A DNA stretch of 33,918 bases from Bacillota bacterium (lineage in GTDB: Bacteria; Bacillota; UBA5301; JAMCQP01). Positions within the stretch are counted from its first letter, which is position 1. Each line of letters begins with the position of its first letter. Below are positions 1 to 8,384 of this stretch, piece by piece. The stretch spans positions 1 to 33,918 of the forward strand of contig JAMCQP010000121.1 in assembly GCA_023381695.1 (NCBI GenBank), in the 5' to 3' direction. The position numbers and the translations under genes were made by a program. The notes beneath the pieces were generated by a model that did not search any database, was not told where the DNA came from, and worked only from the letters and a program-made list of their open reading frames with translations.

Positions 1-1
1 G

Positions 2-583
2 GTGGTGCCGCCGGTGAGCGGCGCCTGGGTGAGGATGTGCCGGCAATACTTCGGGCGTGAGCCGATGGTGGTGGGCCCCGGGATCCGGACCGGGCTGTCC
101 ATCAAGATGGAGAATCCCAGGGAGGTTGGAGCGGACCGGATCGTCAACGCGGTGGCGGCCATGGAAAAGTACGGCGGGCCGGTGATTGTCATTGATTTCA
201 GCACCGCCACCACCTTTGACGTGATCTCCGGGCGGGGGGAGTACCTGGGCGGGGTGATCGCTCCGGGCTTGTCCATCTCTGTAGAAGCCCTGGTGCAGCG
301 GACCGCTCAGCTCCCGAGGATTGAAATGGTCAAGCCCCGCCGCGTGATCGGCAAAAATACCGTCTCCAGCATGCAGTCCGGGGTGATGTACGGTGCGGTC
401 GGGCAGGTTAACGAGATCGTGCGGCGCCTGAAGGAGGAATTGGGCGGGGATGCGTACGTGGTGGCCACCGGCGGCCTCGCCGAGATGATCAGCAAGGAGA
501 CGCGCGAGATAAACGAGGTCAATCCGCTTCTCACTCTGGAGGGCTTGCGGATCCTGTACGAAAGGAACCAGCAATCATCATGA
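2..583 (+). CDS. coaX: Type III pantothenate kinase, copy 1 (5' end outside window)
   Basis: CoaX phosphorylates pantothenate in the first step of coenzyme A synthesis and acts as a cytosolic dimer of the ASKHA fold. The visible 193 residues align throughout with the complete copy immediately downstream, beginning at its VVPPV motif, so roughly 65 N-terminal residues lie before the window. The catalytic-region GADRIVNAV motif is present. The phosphate-2 motif reads DFSTATTFD where the family normally has D-x-G-TATT, so the glycine is a serine here. By hand alignment the two copies are about three-quarters identical in protein, pointing to tandem duplication. The stop codon overlaps the next start (ATGA). 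It is probably functional, but the Gly-to-Ser change and the unseen N-terminus leave this open. Confidence 0.88.
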   Translation: MVPPVSGAWVRMCRQYFGREPMVVGPGIRTGLSIKMENPREVGADRIVNAVAAMEKYGGPVIVIDFSTATTFDVISGRGEYLGGVIAPGLSISVEALVQRTAQLPRIEMVKPRRVIGKNTVSSMQSGVMYGAVGQVNEIVRRLKEELGGDAYVVATGGLAEMISKETREINEVNPLLTLEGLRILYERNQQSS

Positions 584-1344
584 TCCTTACGGTAAATATT
601 GGCAACACCAACACCACCCTCGGACTTTACAAGGATAAGGAACTGGTGGCCGATTGGCGGATTACCACCGATAAGCTGAAGACCTCGGATGAGTACGGGT
701 TGTTGCTGCTCAACCTGTTTGCCCACCGGAGGCTCGACCCCCGGCAGGTCAAGGCGATTGTCATTTCCAGCGTGGTACCGCCGGTGATTGGGGTCTGGGA
801 GAGAATGTGCGAGCAATACTTCGGGATCGAGCCGATGATGGTGGGCCCCGGCATCAAGACCGGGCTTTCCATCAAAACGGAGAACCCCAAGGAGGTCGGG
901 GCGGACCGGATCGTGAACGCGGTGGCGGGGCTGGGAAAATACGGCGCGCCGGTGATTGTGATCGATCTGGGGACGGCCACCACCTTTGATGTGGTCTCCA
1001 GGCAGGGCGAGTACATCGGCGGGGCGATTGCCCCGGGAGTGGCGATCTCCGCGGATGCCCTGGTGCAGCGGACCGCCCAGTTGCCAAGGGTGGAACTGGT
1101 CAGGCCCAGGCAGGTGATCGGAAAAAATACGATCTCCAGCATGCAGGCCGGCGTGATGTACGGCGCGATTGGGCAGATGACCGAAATCGTGCGGCGCATC
1201 AAGGAAGAACTGGGCAGCGACGCTTTTGTGGTGGCCACCGGGGGCCTTGCCCCGGTAATCTGCCCGGGGTCGTGCGAGATAAACAAGATCGATCCTTTTC
1301 TGACCCTGGAGGGGCTGCGGATTATCTACGAAAGGAACCGGTAG
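580..1344 (+). CDS. coaX: Type III pantothenate kinase, copy 2
   Basis: This is a full-length CoaX (254 residues, normal family length), an ATP-dependent pantothenate kinase of CoA synthesis. The ATG overlaps the stop of copy 1 by four bases, implying translational coupling. The phosphate-2 motif DLGTATTFD and the GADR motif are intact. The N-terminal phosphate-1 motif reads NIGNT at residues 6-10, whereas most family members have D-x-G-N-T, so the first conserved acidic residue is an asparagine. Copy 1 has its change in a different motif. The start is fixed by the overlap and by the canonical distance to the GNTNT motif. A single base separates it from hflX, so the three genes are likely one operon. 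Confidence 0.93.
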   Translation: MILTVNIGNTNTTLGLYKDKELVADWRITTDKLKTSDEYGLLLLNLFAHRRLDPRQVKAIVISSVVPPVIGVWERMCEQYFGIEPMMVGPGIKTGLSIKTENPKEVGADRIVNAVAGLGKYGAPVIVIDLGTATTFDVVSRQGEYIGGAIAPGVAISADALVQRTAQLPRVELVRPRQVIGKNTISSMQAGVMYGAIGQMTEIVRRIKEELGSDAFVVATGGLAPVICPGSCEINKIDPFLTLEGLRIIYERNR

Positions 1345-1345
1345 C

Positions 1346-2611
1346 ATGGAAAAGGCCATCCTGGTGGGCATTCAAGGCGCCGGATACCCCGGGCAGGATG
1401 CCTTTCTCTCCATCGCCGAGTTGGCCGAACTGGCCCGCACCGCGGGGGCGCAAGTGGTGGCGGAGGTTGTTCAAAAGCGGGATAATCCTGATCCGGCTTT
1501 TTACGTGGGTGAGGGCAAGGCCCGGGAGATCCACCTCCTCCAGCACCAGACCGATGCCACCCTCGTTGTCTGCGATGATGAGCTTACCGGGGTGCAGAAG
1601 CGCAACCTGGAAGAGCAGGTGGGGGTGCGCGTGATCGACCGCACCCAGTTGATCCTGGACATCTTTGCCCGGCGGGCCAGGACCAGGGAAGGGAAGCTCC
1701 AGGTGGAACTGGCCCAGCTGGAGTATCTTTTGCCGCGCCTGATCGGGCAGGGGCGGGTTTTATCCCGCCTGGGCGGCGGCATCGGCACCCGGGGGCCGGG
1801 CGAGACGAAGCTGGAGGTGGACCGGCGGCGGATTCGGAGGAGAATTGCCGCCCTCCGGCGGGGGATCGAGGAGGTCAGGGCCCAGCGTGATCTGCAGCGG
1901 AAACACCGGAGACAGGCCGGGCTTCCCCTGGTTTCCCTGGTGGGGTACACCAACGCCGGCAAGTCCACGCTCTTCAATGCGCTTACCGACGCGGGGGTGC
2001 TGGCGGAAGACCGGCTATTTGCCACCCTTGACCCGACCATCCGGAGGATTGCCTTGCCATCCGGCCAGCCCGTTCTCCTGTCGGACACGGTGGGGTTCAT
2101 CCGCAAACTTCCCCACGAATTGGTGGCGGCTTTCCGGGCTACCCTGGAAGAGGTGGTGGAAGCCGATCTGCTATTGCATGTGGTGGATGCCAGCCAACCC
2201 GAGATGTTGGCGCAGGTTGAGGCGGTACAGGTGGTTCTTGGGGAGATCGGCGCCGGGGGCAAAAGGACCATCCTGGTTCTAAACAAGATAGACCTGCTCG
2301 GGAATATGCTGGAGGTGGCGGCCAGGCGAAAGTCCGTGTCAGGATACTCCGACGGTGGCTGCGTGGCGGTTTCGGCGCTTTATGGATCGGGATTTGACGA
2401 GCTTTTGCAAAAGGTTGAGGCGCAGTTTCGGGAACTGCGCCGGCCGGTCACCCTCCACCTTCCCTACCGGGAGGCCGGGCTTTTGGCGATGGTCCACGCG
2501 GATGGAAAGGTGCTGGAAGAGGAGTACGGCGGGGATTTCATCAAGGTGGTGGCGGAGATCGATCAGATCGCTCTGGCCAGGTTGCGCGATTATGTGGTGG
2601 GAAAAGTATAG
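1346..2611 (+). CDS. hflX: GTPase HflX (ribosome-associated)
   Basis: HflX is an Obg/HflX-class GTPase that binds the 50S subunit and splits stalled or heat-damaged 70S ribosomes. The 421-residue protein has the HflX N-terminal domain (about 1-195, including the glycine-rich [20 protein letters not shown] stretch just before the G domain), then the G domain: P-loop GYTNAGKST near residue 199, G3 DTVGFI near 247 and G4 NKID near 313, followed by the usual C-terminal domain. The ATG lies one base after the coaX stop, with an AAAGGAA ribosome-binding site inside the end of coaX. Length and motifs are all typical. About 150 bases after it contain no gene I can support. Confidence 0.96.
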   Translation: MEKAILVGIQGAGYPGQDAFLSIAELAELARTAGAQVVAEVVQKRDNPDPAFYVGEGKAREIHLLQHQTDATLVVCDDELTGVQKRNLEEQVGVRVIDRTQLILDIFARRARTREGKLQVELAQLEYLLPRLIGQGRVLSRLGGGIGTRGPGETKLEVDRRRIRRRIAALRRGIEEVRAQRDLQRKHRRQAGLPLVSLVGYTNAGKSTLFNALTDAGVLAEDRLFATLDPTIRRIALPSGQPVLLSDTVGFIRKLPHELVAAFRATLEEVVEADLLLHVVDASQPEMLAQVEAVQVVLGEIGAGGKRTILVLNKIDLLGNMLEVAARRKSVSGYSDGGCVAVSALYGSGFDELLQKVEAQFRELRRPVTLHLPYREAGLLAMVHADGKVLEEEYGGDFIKVVAEIDQIALARLRDYVVGKV

Positions 2612-2760
2612 TTGTCTCCGGGAGATTGGGCACCTTCCGCCAGGCAGGGAAACCGGGGCATTTGAAGAACTCTATATTTGAAAACCCTAATGGGCTATCG
2701 GCGCCGGGAAACTATGGCCGCCGCAGCCAGAGCCAGAGCCAGGGACAGGGGGCAGGGGGA

Positions 2761-3417
2761 ATGTACAGCATTCGTGATTCAGGATGGATCGAGGTTATCG
2801 CCGGTTCCATGTTCAGTGGAAAGAGCGAGGAGCTCATCAGGCGCGTGAAGCGGGCCAAGATTGCCCGGCAGACCGTCCAGGTCTTCAAGCCGATGCTGGA
2901 CAACCGTTATTCCGAGGAGGAGGTCGTCTCGCATAACGGGGAGAAGGTCAGGGCGGTCGGGGTGGATTCGGCGGCGGCGATACTGGCGGCGGTAAGGCCC
3001 GAGACCGAGGTTGTGGCCATCGACGAGGTGCAGTTTTTTGACGAGGAGATCGTGAAGGTCTGCAACTGGCTGGCGAATATGGGGAAACGCGTGATTGTCG
3101 CCGGGCTCGACCAGGATTTCCGGGGCGAGCCGTTTGGTTCGGTGCCGGTGCTTCTGGCGCTGGCCGAATATGTGACCAAGCTGCAGGCGATTTGCGTCAA
3201 GTGCGGCAATCCCGCCTCGCGGACGCAGAGGCTGGTCAACGGCCGGCCGGCGGCGTATGACGATCCGGTGATCCTGGTCGGCGCCCAGGAACACTATGAA
3301 GCCAGGTGCCGGCGGTGCCACGAGGTCCCCCGCGTGGACAAGCCGGCCCAGAAGGATGCTGGAAGCGAGGCTGATGCCGGAAACGGCCTGGCCAGGGTTA
3401 TGGCAGGCGGCAGATAG
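2761..3417 (+). CDS. tdk: Thymidine kinase
   Basis: Tdk phosphorylates thymidine with ATP in pyrimidine salvage. It is the TK1 type: P-loop GSMFSGKS at residues 15-22, DEVQFF near residue 88 with the catalytic glutamate, and a structural zinc site formed by CxxC at about 145/148 and CxxC at about 183/186. The frame is open upstream to 2626, but I start at ATG 2761: this puts the P-loop at the normal distance from the N-terminus and removes a Ser/Gln/Gly-rich stretch of low complexity that the family lacks. A purine-rich GGGGGA tract lies just upstream. The resulting 218 residues are slightly longer than typical because of a polar C-terminal tail. Confidence 0.94.
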   Translation: MYSIRDSGWIEVIAGSMFSGKSEELIRRVKRAKIARQTVQVFKPMLDNRYSEEEVVSHNGEKVRAVGVDSAAAILAAVRPETEVVAIDEVQFFDEEIVKVCNWLANMGKRVIVAGLDQDFRGEPFGSVPVLLALAEYVTKLQAICVKCGNPASRTQRLVNGRPAAYDDPVILVGAQEHYEARCRRCHEVPRVDKPAQKDAGSEADAGNGLARVMAGGR

Positions 3418-3458
3418 GGGCATCCTGTGGAAAGGCATCCAGATAGGTGAATTGAAAA

Positions 3459-4382
3459 ATGGCGTTTTATCGAATTGCCGGGCCGGCGATGGTCAGGCCG
3501 GTCAACCTGCCTGTAAAGATTATTGTTATGGCGCGCGCCTTGACCATCGGCCTGGCGTATTTCAGCGTGGCAGGGATGCGCGGCCTTACCTCTTCTTTTG
3601 TGGCCATCCTGGGCGCCCTCCTGATGTTCGATATCCTGGTGGCGGTGGAACGCCGGCGGCATATCGGGGTTGGCATCATCGGGCAGGCGGCGAGGGTGAT
3701 GCGGCCCCGGATTGTGGGCACCGCCCTGGCGCTGGCCAAAGGGTTGGGCGTGGGGCTCTTCTTCGGGGTGGCGGTGAAGTTTGGCCTGCCCTTCTTCCTG
3801 GGGGCCATCATGACCGGTGGCATTGCCTTCTCCCTGGCCGAAAAGACGCCGGGAACCGAGTATGTGGGCCTGATCGGAGGATTGGCCATTCTGGAGAAGG
3901 TCGTGGATGTGAAGCTGGTCCTGGCGGCGGGCGCCGCCAACCAGACAGGGTGGATGGAACTGGGGTCGACGGCGCTAAATGCCGCCGTTACGACTTTCGT
4001 GGCTCTCGTGGCCGGCTGGGCGATTGGTTCAATCTCCGGCCTCATCACACGGTTAATTTTACCGCGCGGGTATAAGTCGGCCACCAGCCAGGCTTACAGC
4101 CGGCCACTGGAGTTGCAACCCTTTGCCAGGGTGGTGGACCTTGCGGATGGGATGGTCACCACCCACATCCATGTGGCGCCAGGGTCCCCGCTGGAACACA
4201 GGCTGCTTGCGGAAAGCCGCCTTTCCGAGGACTTCGCCGCCAGTGTCCTGGGGATCCAGCGTGAAGGGGAAAGGATCAGCATGCCGAGGGGAAACGAACG
4301 GCTGAAAGCCGGAGACAGGCTTCTGGTGCTGGTTCCGTCCGAAAATCTGGAATTGGTCCGGAGGCGTTTGAGGAACGATTGA
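3459..4382 (+). CDS. Membrane protein with C-terminal TrkA-C (RCK_C)-like domain
   Basis: The 307-residue protein has an N-terminal half of hydrophobic segments (about residues 20-70, 85-135 and 165-205; roughly four to six membrane passes) joined to a soluble tail. Residues about 235-305 resemble the TrkA-C/RCK_C fold: a stretch beginning near EHRLLAESRL, then VLGIQREGERISMPRGNERL and GDRLLVLVPSENLELVRRRL. In known proteins this fold is a ligand-binding regulatory domain attached to transporters or channels. I do not recognise the membrane part as a named transporter family, so substrate and direction are unknown. An AGGTGA ribosome-binding site nine bases before ATG 3459 supports the start. 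It lies between tdk and a DUF1385 gene on the same strand. Confidence 0.72.
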   Translation: MAFYRIAGPAMVRPVNLPVKIIVMARALTIGLAYFSVAGMRGLTSSFVAILGALLMFDILVAVERRRHIGVGIIGQAARVMRPRIVGTALALAKGLGVGLFFGVAVKFGLPFFLGAIMTGGIAFSLAEKTPGTEYVGLIGGLAILEKVVDVKLVLAAGAANQTGWMELGSTALNAAVTTFVALVAGWAIGSISGLITRLILPRGYKSATSQAYSRPLELQPFARVVDLADGMVTTHIHVAPGSPLEHRLLAESRLSEDFAASVLGIQREGERISMPRGNERLKAGDRLLVLVPSENLELVRRRLRND

Positions 4383-4410
4383 ACTTTGGAAGCTCGAGGA
4401 GTTGAAGCAA

Positions 4411-5328
4411 TTGAATCACAGGCCTTCATACGGAGGGCAAGCGGTGATCGAGGGTGTGATGATGAAAGGGGAAGATGTCATCGCCACGGCCGTCCGCAGG
4501 TCCAACAGCGAAATTGTGGTGCAGAAGCGGGTGGTGAAGCCCTGGTCCAGGCGGTTTCCCATCCTGAAGAAGCCGTTTTTCCGGGGGGCTCTGGCCCTGG
4601 TGGAATCGATGGTCATCGGGATGCAGGCCCTGAACTTTTCTGCCGGCCAGTTTGCCGAGGAAGAGGAGGTCGAACTGGGGACCAAAGACATGATCCTGAT
4701 GATGGCCATGGCGCTTGGGCTCACGGTTCTCCTTTTCATCGTGGTTCCGGCTTACGCCATCCGTTTTGTGCAGGCCAGGATCCAGAGCAACTTTTTGTTG
4801 AACCTGGTGGAGGGGCTGATCAAGATCTCCATCTTCCTGGCCTATATCGTGGGAATCTCACGATTGTCCGAGATCCGGAGGGTCTTTGAGTACCACGGGG
4901 CGGAACACAAGACCATCAATGCTTTTGAGGACGGTCAGGAACTGAAGGTGGAGGCGGTTCGCGGGTACAGCCCGATTCACACCCGCTGTGGCACCAATTT
5001 CATCCTGATCGTGCTCTTTGTCAGCGTCTTTCTCTTTTCATTCTTCGGGCGGCCGCCGTTTCTGGAACGGGTGGCGATCCATATCGCCATCCTGCCGCTG
5101 GTGGCAGGGGTTTCCTACGAGATCATCAAGCAGGCCAGCAAAAAAAATGCCTTCTTCCTGATCAAGTGGATTGCCTCTCCCGGCCTCTGGTTGCAGCGAT
5201 TGACCACCAGGCAGCCCGACGACAGCCAGATCGAGGTGGCGATCAGGGCGCTGCAGGAAGTCTTGCCGGCTTCCGCCGCCGAGGTCCTGCCCCTGGTCAC
5301 CGCTCAAACTAAAGGGAGCAATATATAA
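4411..5328 (+). CDS. yqhQ: DUF1385 family membrane protein (YqhQ-like)
   Basis: The protein opens with NHRPSYGGQAVIEGVMMKG, the signature of the DUF1385/YqhQ family, and continues with YHGAEHKTINAFE and YSPIHTRCGTNFILIV, both diagnostic. It has several hydrophobic segments (about 95-120, 135-160, 200-220 and 235-255). The biochemical role is not established. The gene is commonly found beside prfA in Bacillota, as here. The frame is open from TTG 4402, but the only ribosome-binding site (GAGGAG, 4396-4401) is adjacent to that codon. TTG 4411, nine bases further on, has proper spacing and I prefer it. The stop codon abuts the prfA start, indicating one transcript. Confidence 0.9.
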   Translation: MNHRPSYGGQAVIEGVMMKGEDVIATAVRRSNSEIVVQKRVVKPWSRRFPILKKPFFRGALALVESMVIGMQALNFSAGQFAEEEEVELGTKDMILMMAMALGLTVLLFIVVPAYAIRFVQARIQSNFLLNLVEGLIKISIFLAYIVGISRLSEIRRVFEYHGAEHKTINAFEDGQELKVEAVRGYSPIHTRCGTNFILIVLFVSVFLFSFFGRPPFLERVAIHIAILPLVAGVSYEIIKQASKKNAFFLIKWIASPGLWLQRLTTRQPDDSQIEVAIRALQEVLPASAAEVLPLVTAQTKGSNI

Positions 5329-6402
5329 ATGTTGGAGAAGTTGGCCGCGCTTGCGGAAAAGTATGACGAACTGGAGAGATTTTTAAGCGATCCGGAGGTA
5401 ATCGCCGATCAGCCGAGGTTTCAGAAGTATGCCAGGGCGCACGCCGGCCTGAACCAGATCGTCGGCAAGTATGAGGAGTACCGCCAGGCGATGAAGGGCA
5501 TCGAGGATGCCCGGGAGATGCTCAAGGAGAAACTGGAGGACGACTTTCGAGAGATGGTCCAGGCGGAACTCGCCGAGCTTCAGGAGAAGCAGGCCCGTCT
5601 GGAGGAGGAGCTGAAGATCCTGCTTCTGCCCAGGGATCCCAACGACGAGAAGAATGTCATCGTGGAGATCCGGGCGGGGACGGGCGGGGACGAGGCGGCT
5701 CTCTTTGCCGCGGATCTCTTCCGGATGTACACCCGTTACGCGGAACGCCAGGGGTGGCGCACGGAGCTCATGAGCAGCAACACCACGGAGATCGGGGGTT
5801 TCAAGGAGGTCATCTTCATTATTGAAGGCGAAGGGGCCTACAGCCGTATGAAATACGAGAGCGGCGTGCACCGGGTACAGCGGGTGCCGGCCACCGAGGC
5901 CAGCGGCCGCATCCATACTTCGGCGGCCACGGTGGCGGTCCTGCCCGAGGCCGAGGAGGTGGACGTGGAGATCAACCCCAACGACCTGCGCATCGACGTC
6001 TACCGTTCCGGCGGGCATGGTGGGCAGAGCGTCAATACCACCGACTCGGCCGTGAGGGTTACCCATCTCCCCACGGGGCTGGTGGTGGCCTGCCAGGATG
6101 AGAAGTCCCAGCTCAAGAACAAGGAGAAGGCCCTGCGCATCCTCAGAGCCCGGCTTCTGGACAAATTTCAGCAAGAGCAGCAGGCGGAAGAGGCGCGAAA
6201 CCGCAAGACCCAGGTGGGGACCGGCGACCGCAGCGAGCGGATCCGCACCTACAACTTTCCCCAGGGGAGGATGACCGATCACCGGATCGGATTGACCCTG
6301 TACCGGCTGGACAGCATCATGGACGGGGATATCGACGAGGTGGTGACCGCCCTGATCACGGCGGATCAGGCGGAGAAGCTGCGGCGGGTGGATACGCAAT
6401 GA
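5329..6402 (+). CDS. prfA: Peptide chain release factor 1
   Basis: RF1 recognises UAA and UAG stop codons and triggers peptidyl-tRNA hydrolysis. The 357-residue length is standard. The PxT stop-codon recognition motif is seen as PAT (residues 187-189, in [10 protein letters not shown]), which separates RF1 from RF2 (SPF). The catalytic GGQ is at about 231-233 in [17 protein letters not shown]. The ATG directly follows the DUF1385 stop, with an AAGGGAG ribosome-binding site in that gene's last codons. The end overlaps prmC by four bases (ATGA), coupling RF1 to the enzyme that methylates its GGQ glutamine. Confidence 0.98.
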   Translation: MLEKLAALAEKYDELERFLSDPEVIADQPRFQKYARAHAGLNQIVGKYEEYRQAMKGIEDAREMLKEKLEDDFREMVQAELAELQEKQARLEEELKILLLPRDPNDEKNVIVEIRAGTGGDEAALFAADLFRMYTRYAERQGWRTELMSSNTTEIGGFKEVIFIIEGEGAYSRMKYESGVHRVQRVPATEASGRIHTSAATVAVLPEAEEVDVEINPNDLRIDVYRSGGHGGQSVNTTDSAVRVTHLPTGLVVACQDEKSQLKNKEKALRILRARLLDKFQQEQQAEEARNRKTQVGTGDRSERIRTYNFPQGRMTDHRIGLTLYRLDSIMDGDIDEVVTALITADQAEKLRRVDTQ

Positions 6403-7352
6403 TTTCGCCCCCCCTGACCGTCCTTCAGGTGCTCAAGCGAACCACTGATTATTTCGCGCAAAAGGGGATCCCAACCCCCCGGTTGGATGCGGAGGTGCTG
6501 CTGGCGCATCTTCTGGGCGTGGAGAGGATCCGGCTTTACGTGGAATTTGATCGCCCGCTGGCGCCCCAGGAGCTGGACGGCTACAGGGAACTGGTGGCGC
6601 GCCGGGCCAGGCGGGCGCCGGTGGCGTACCTCACCGGCCGGAAGGAGTTCATGGGCCTGGATCTGGCAGTTACCCCCGAGGTCCTGATTCCCCGGCCGGA
6701 GACGGAATTGCTGGTGGAACGGGCGCTGGCCTGGTGCCGGTCGGAGGTGCAACAGAAACAGCAAATGCAGCAACCCGGAGGAGACTCCCCTGGTAGTTCC
6801 TCCGATAGTTCCTCTGCTGGCTCCTCTGCCTTGCGCCTGGCGGACATCGGGACGGGCAGCGGCGCCATCGCCGTTGTGCTGGCGAAGAACCTGCCCGAGA
6901 GCATCGTTTACGCCACCGACATCTCCGGGGCGGCGTTGGCGGTGGCCTCGGCCAACGCGGAAAAGCACGGCGTCCAGTCCCGGATAAAATTCCTGGCGGG
7001 GGACCTGGCCCGGCCCCTCTTTGGGGAAGGCCTCGAAGGGCGTCTGGACCTTCTGGCGTCGAATCCGCCGTATGTGGCGCAAAGGGTTGCCGGCGAACTG
7101 ACGCCGGAAGTGGCCCGGCACGAGCCCCAGACGGCGATCTTCGGCGGTGAGGACGGGTTGAAATTTTACCCGCCTCTGGTGGAGCAGGCGGGGAAGTTGT
7201 TGCGTCCCGGCGGTCTGCTGGCCCTGGAGATCGGCCATGACCAGGCTTCGGCCGTGGGCGGGTTTATCGCCGCCACGGGTAAGTTTGAAGCCCCGATGGC
7301 GATCAAGGACTACGCCGGCCACGACCGGGTGGTTTTGGCACGGAAGATATAA
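6399..7352 (+). CDS. prmC: Release factor glutamine methyltransferase
   Basis: PrmC transfers a methyl group from S-adenosylmethionine to the GGQ glutamine of RF1 and RF2. The 317-residue protein has the helical N-terminal substrate domain, the SAM motif [14 protein letters not shown] (from about residue 149) and the catalytic NPPY motif at about 222-225. An unusual low-complexity insertion rich in Gln and Ser lies at about residues 112-145, between the two domains just before the SAM motif, and is probably a flexible linker extension. The start overlaps the prfA stop (ATGA). An intrinsic terminator follows, so this is the likely end of the transcript. Confidence 0.97.
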   Translation: MISPPLTVLQVLKRTTDYFAQKGIPTPRLDAEVLLAHLLGVERIRLYVEFDRPLAPQELDGYRELVARRARRAPVAYLTGRKEFMGLDLAVTPEVLIPRPETELLVERALAWCRSEVQQKQQMQQPGGDSPGSSSDSSSAGSSALRLADIGTGSGAIAVVLAKNLPESIVYATDISGAALAVASANAEKHGVQSRIKFLAGDLARPLFGEGLEGRLDLLASNPPYVAQRVAGELTPEVARHEPQTAIFGGEDGLKFYPPLVEQAGKLLRPGGLLALEIGHDQASAVGGFIAATGKFEAPMAIKDYAGHDRVVLARKI

Positions 7353-7388
7353 ACTGTCCAACCTGGTTACACTGGTTATGGATTTTTT

Positions 7389-7414
7389 GCCAGGCTCAGC
7401 AACCTGGTTTTTTT
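7389..7414 (+). terminator. Intrinsic terminator after prmC
   Basis: A short stem CCAGG (7390-7394) and CCTGG (7403-7407), extendable by one G-T pair, encloses an eight-base loop and is followed by seven T residues (7408-7414). It lies about 37 bases after the prmC stop and marks the boundary between the GC-rich housekeeping operon and the AT-rich islet. Confidence 0.7.
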
Positions 7415-7524
7415 ATTACGTTGAATCAAAAAGAAGGAATCCGGGGGTTTAGAAAAGAAAAGACATCCTCAAAGACTCAAACACTTGTTTCTGTGTGAAT
7501 TTCGTAAAAATATCATAGGGGCAG

Positions 7525-8005
7525 ATGGCTATGGCCGTTATTTTTACCGATCATGAGATTAACGAATTATTAGTTGAACGGAAGTCCCTGCCGAAAAATT
7601 ATCGGCAAGTGATTCAGGTACGCCCAAAAAGAGGGCATAGCGAACGGGAAACTCGACATAAAAGGTGAAAAGGGCCATGAATTCAGCCTTATCTTCCGCC
7701 AAAGCCATTTCAACCCATTGGATTTTTCGGTGATCGTGGCCATTAGACAACAAAACTCGAACCAGTTCTTTCGGCTGCGAAGATATAATGGGAAGCACGG
7801 TGAGCATACTAATTCCCTTGAAGGGAGAACTTTTTACGGCTTCCATATTCATACCGCTACCGAACGTTACCAAGATATCGGAGAAAGGGAAGATACCTTT
7901 GCCGAGCCTACAGATCGTTATGCTGATTTTAATGGGGCCATACGGTGCATGTTGATTGATTGTGGGTTTGATGTTCCGGAAGATCCACAACTGACCCTGT
8001 TTTAG
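7525..8005 (+). pseudogene. Small protein gene broken by a one-base insertion (DUF6978-like)
   Basis: From ATG 7525 (also 7531), behind an AGGGG ribosome-binding site, an open frame encodes about 40 residues up to GHSERE and then reads into a stop near 7668. Skipping one A in the AAA run at 7649-7651 continues directly into the next frame (LDIKGEKGHEFS..., then NPLDFSVIVAIRQQ...) to the stop at 8005, giving one coherent product of about 160 residues. The reconstructed C-terminal part (TERYQ, AEPTDRYADF, LIDCGF) reminds me, from memory, of the DUF6978 group; function unknown. The base composition is visibly more AT-rich than its neighbours. It is either a real pseudogene, a sequencing error in a homopolymer, or less likely programmed frameshifting. 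Confidence 0.6.
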
Positions 8006-8018
8006 GGGGAGATAGGTT

Positions 8019-8369
8019 ATGAACCTGGAAGGTATAGAGAGAAATTTTCGCGAAAAAGTATGCGATAAGGTTCGTTTGGAATCTGAAGGCATAGAAAGAT
8101 TTCGTGTGTTTACTCCGTTCCGATTTGATGATGGAGATCACCTATTCGTATATGCGTTACCAGGAGATGATCGGACTCGGGATGCAACAATAACACTTCT
8201 TCAATTTGAAAAATGGGGCATACCGCATCACTCAATCGGTATTTTTGAAAATCAGGAAAACATTAACCGAAAAGTGTTGGCACGCTTCAGTGATATCTGT
8301 GAAAAGCAATTTTCCAACCTGGGCACAAACCGGGAAAGGGTTACAAAATATATTACCGAAGCCTTATAA
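8019..8369 (+). CDS. Small protein, DUF1828-like N-terminal region
   Basis: The 116-residue product begins 13 bases after the previous frame ends, with a GGGGGAGATAGG ribosome-binding region before ATG 8019. The segment FRVFTPFRFDDGDHLFVY (about residues 28-45) resembles the start of DUF1828 domains; the rest does not obviously fit that family, and I assign no function. No membrane segment or signal peptide is seen. The AT-rich composition is shared with the broken gene before it, and the two look like a co-transferred two-gene cassette inserted between prmC and ywlC. It may be a remnant if it depended on the upstream partner. Confidence 0.6.
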   Translation: MNLEGIERNFREKVCDKVRLESEGIERFRVFTPFRFDDGDHLFVYALPGDDRTRDATITLLQFEKWGIPHHSIGIFENQENINRKVLARFSDICEKQFSNLGTNRERVTKYITEAL

Positions 8370-8384
8370 GCATTCACAGGGTAG

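Noticed and set aside
307..1371. Minus-strand frame opposite both coaX copies
   Set aside because: Same shadow pattern, with no recognisable domain and no ribosome-binding site; both coaX frames are well supported.
2626..2760. N-terminal extension of thymidine kinase
   Set aside because: The extra 45 residues are low complexity (Ser/Gln/Gly) and unlike the family, whose P-loop is close to the N-terminus; ATG 2761 is a better start.
2712..2760. Repeated CCAGAG/CCAGGG units before tdk
   Set aside because: Only a few imperfect units; simple low-complexity spacer rather than an operator or a CRISPR-like array.
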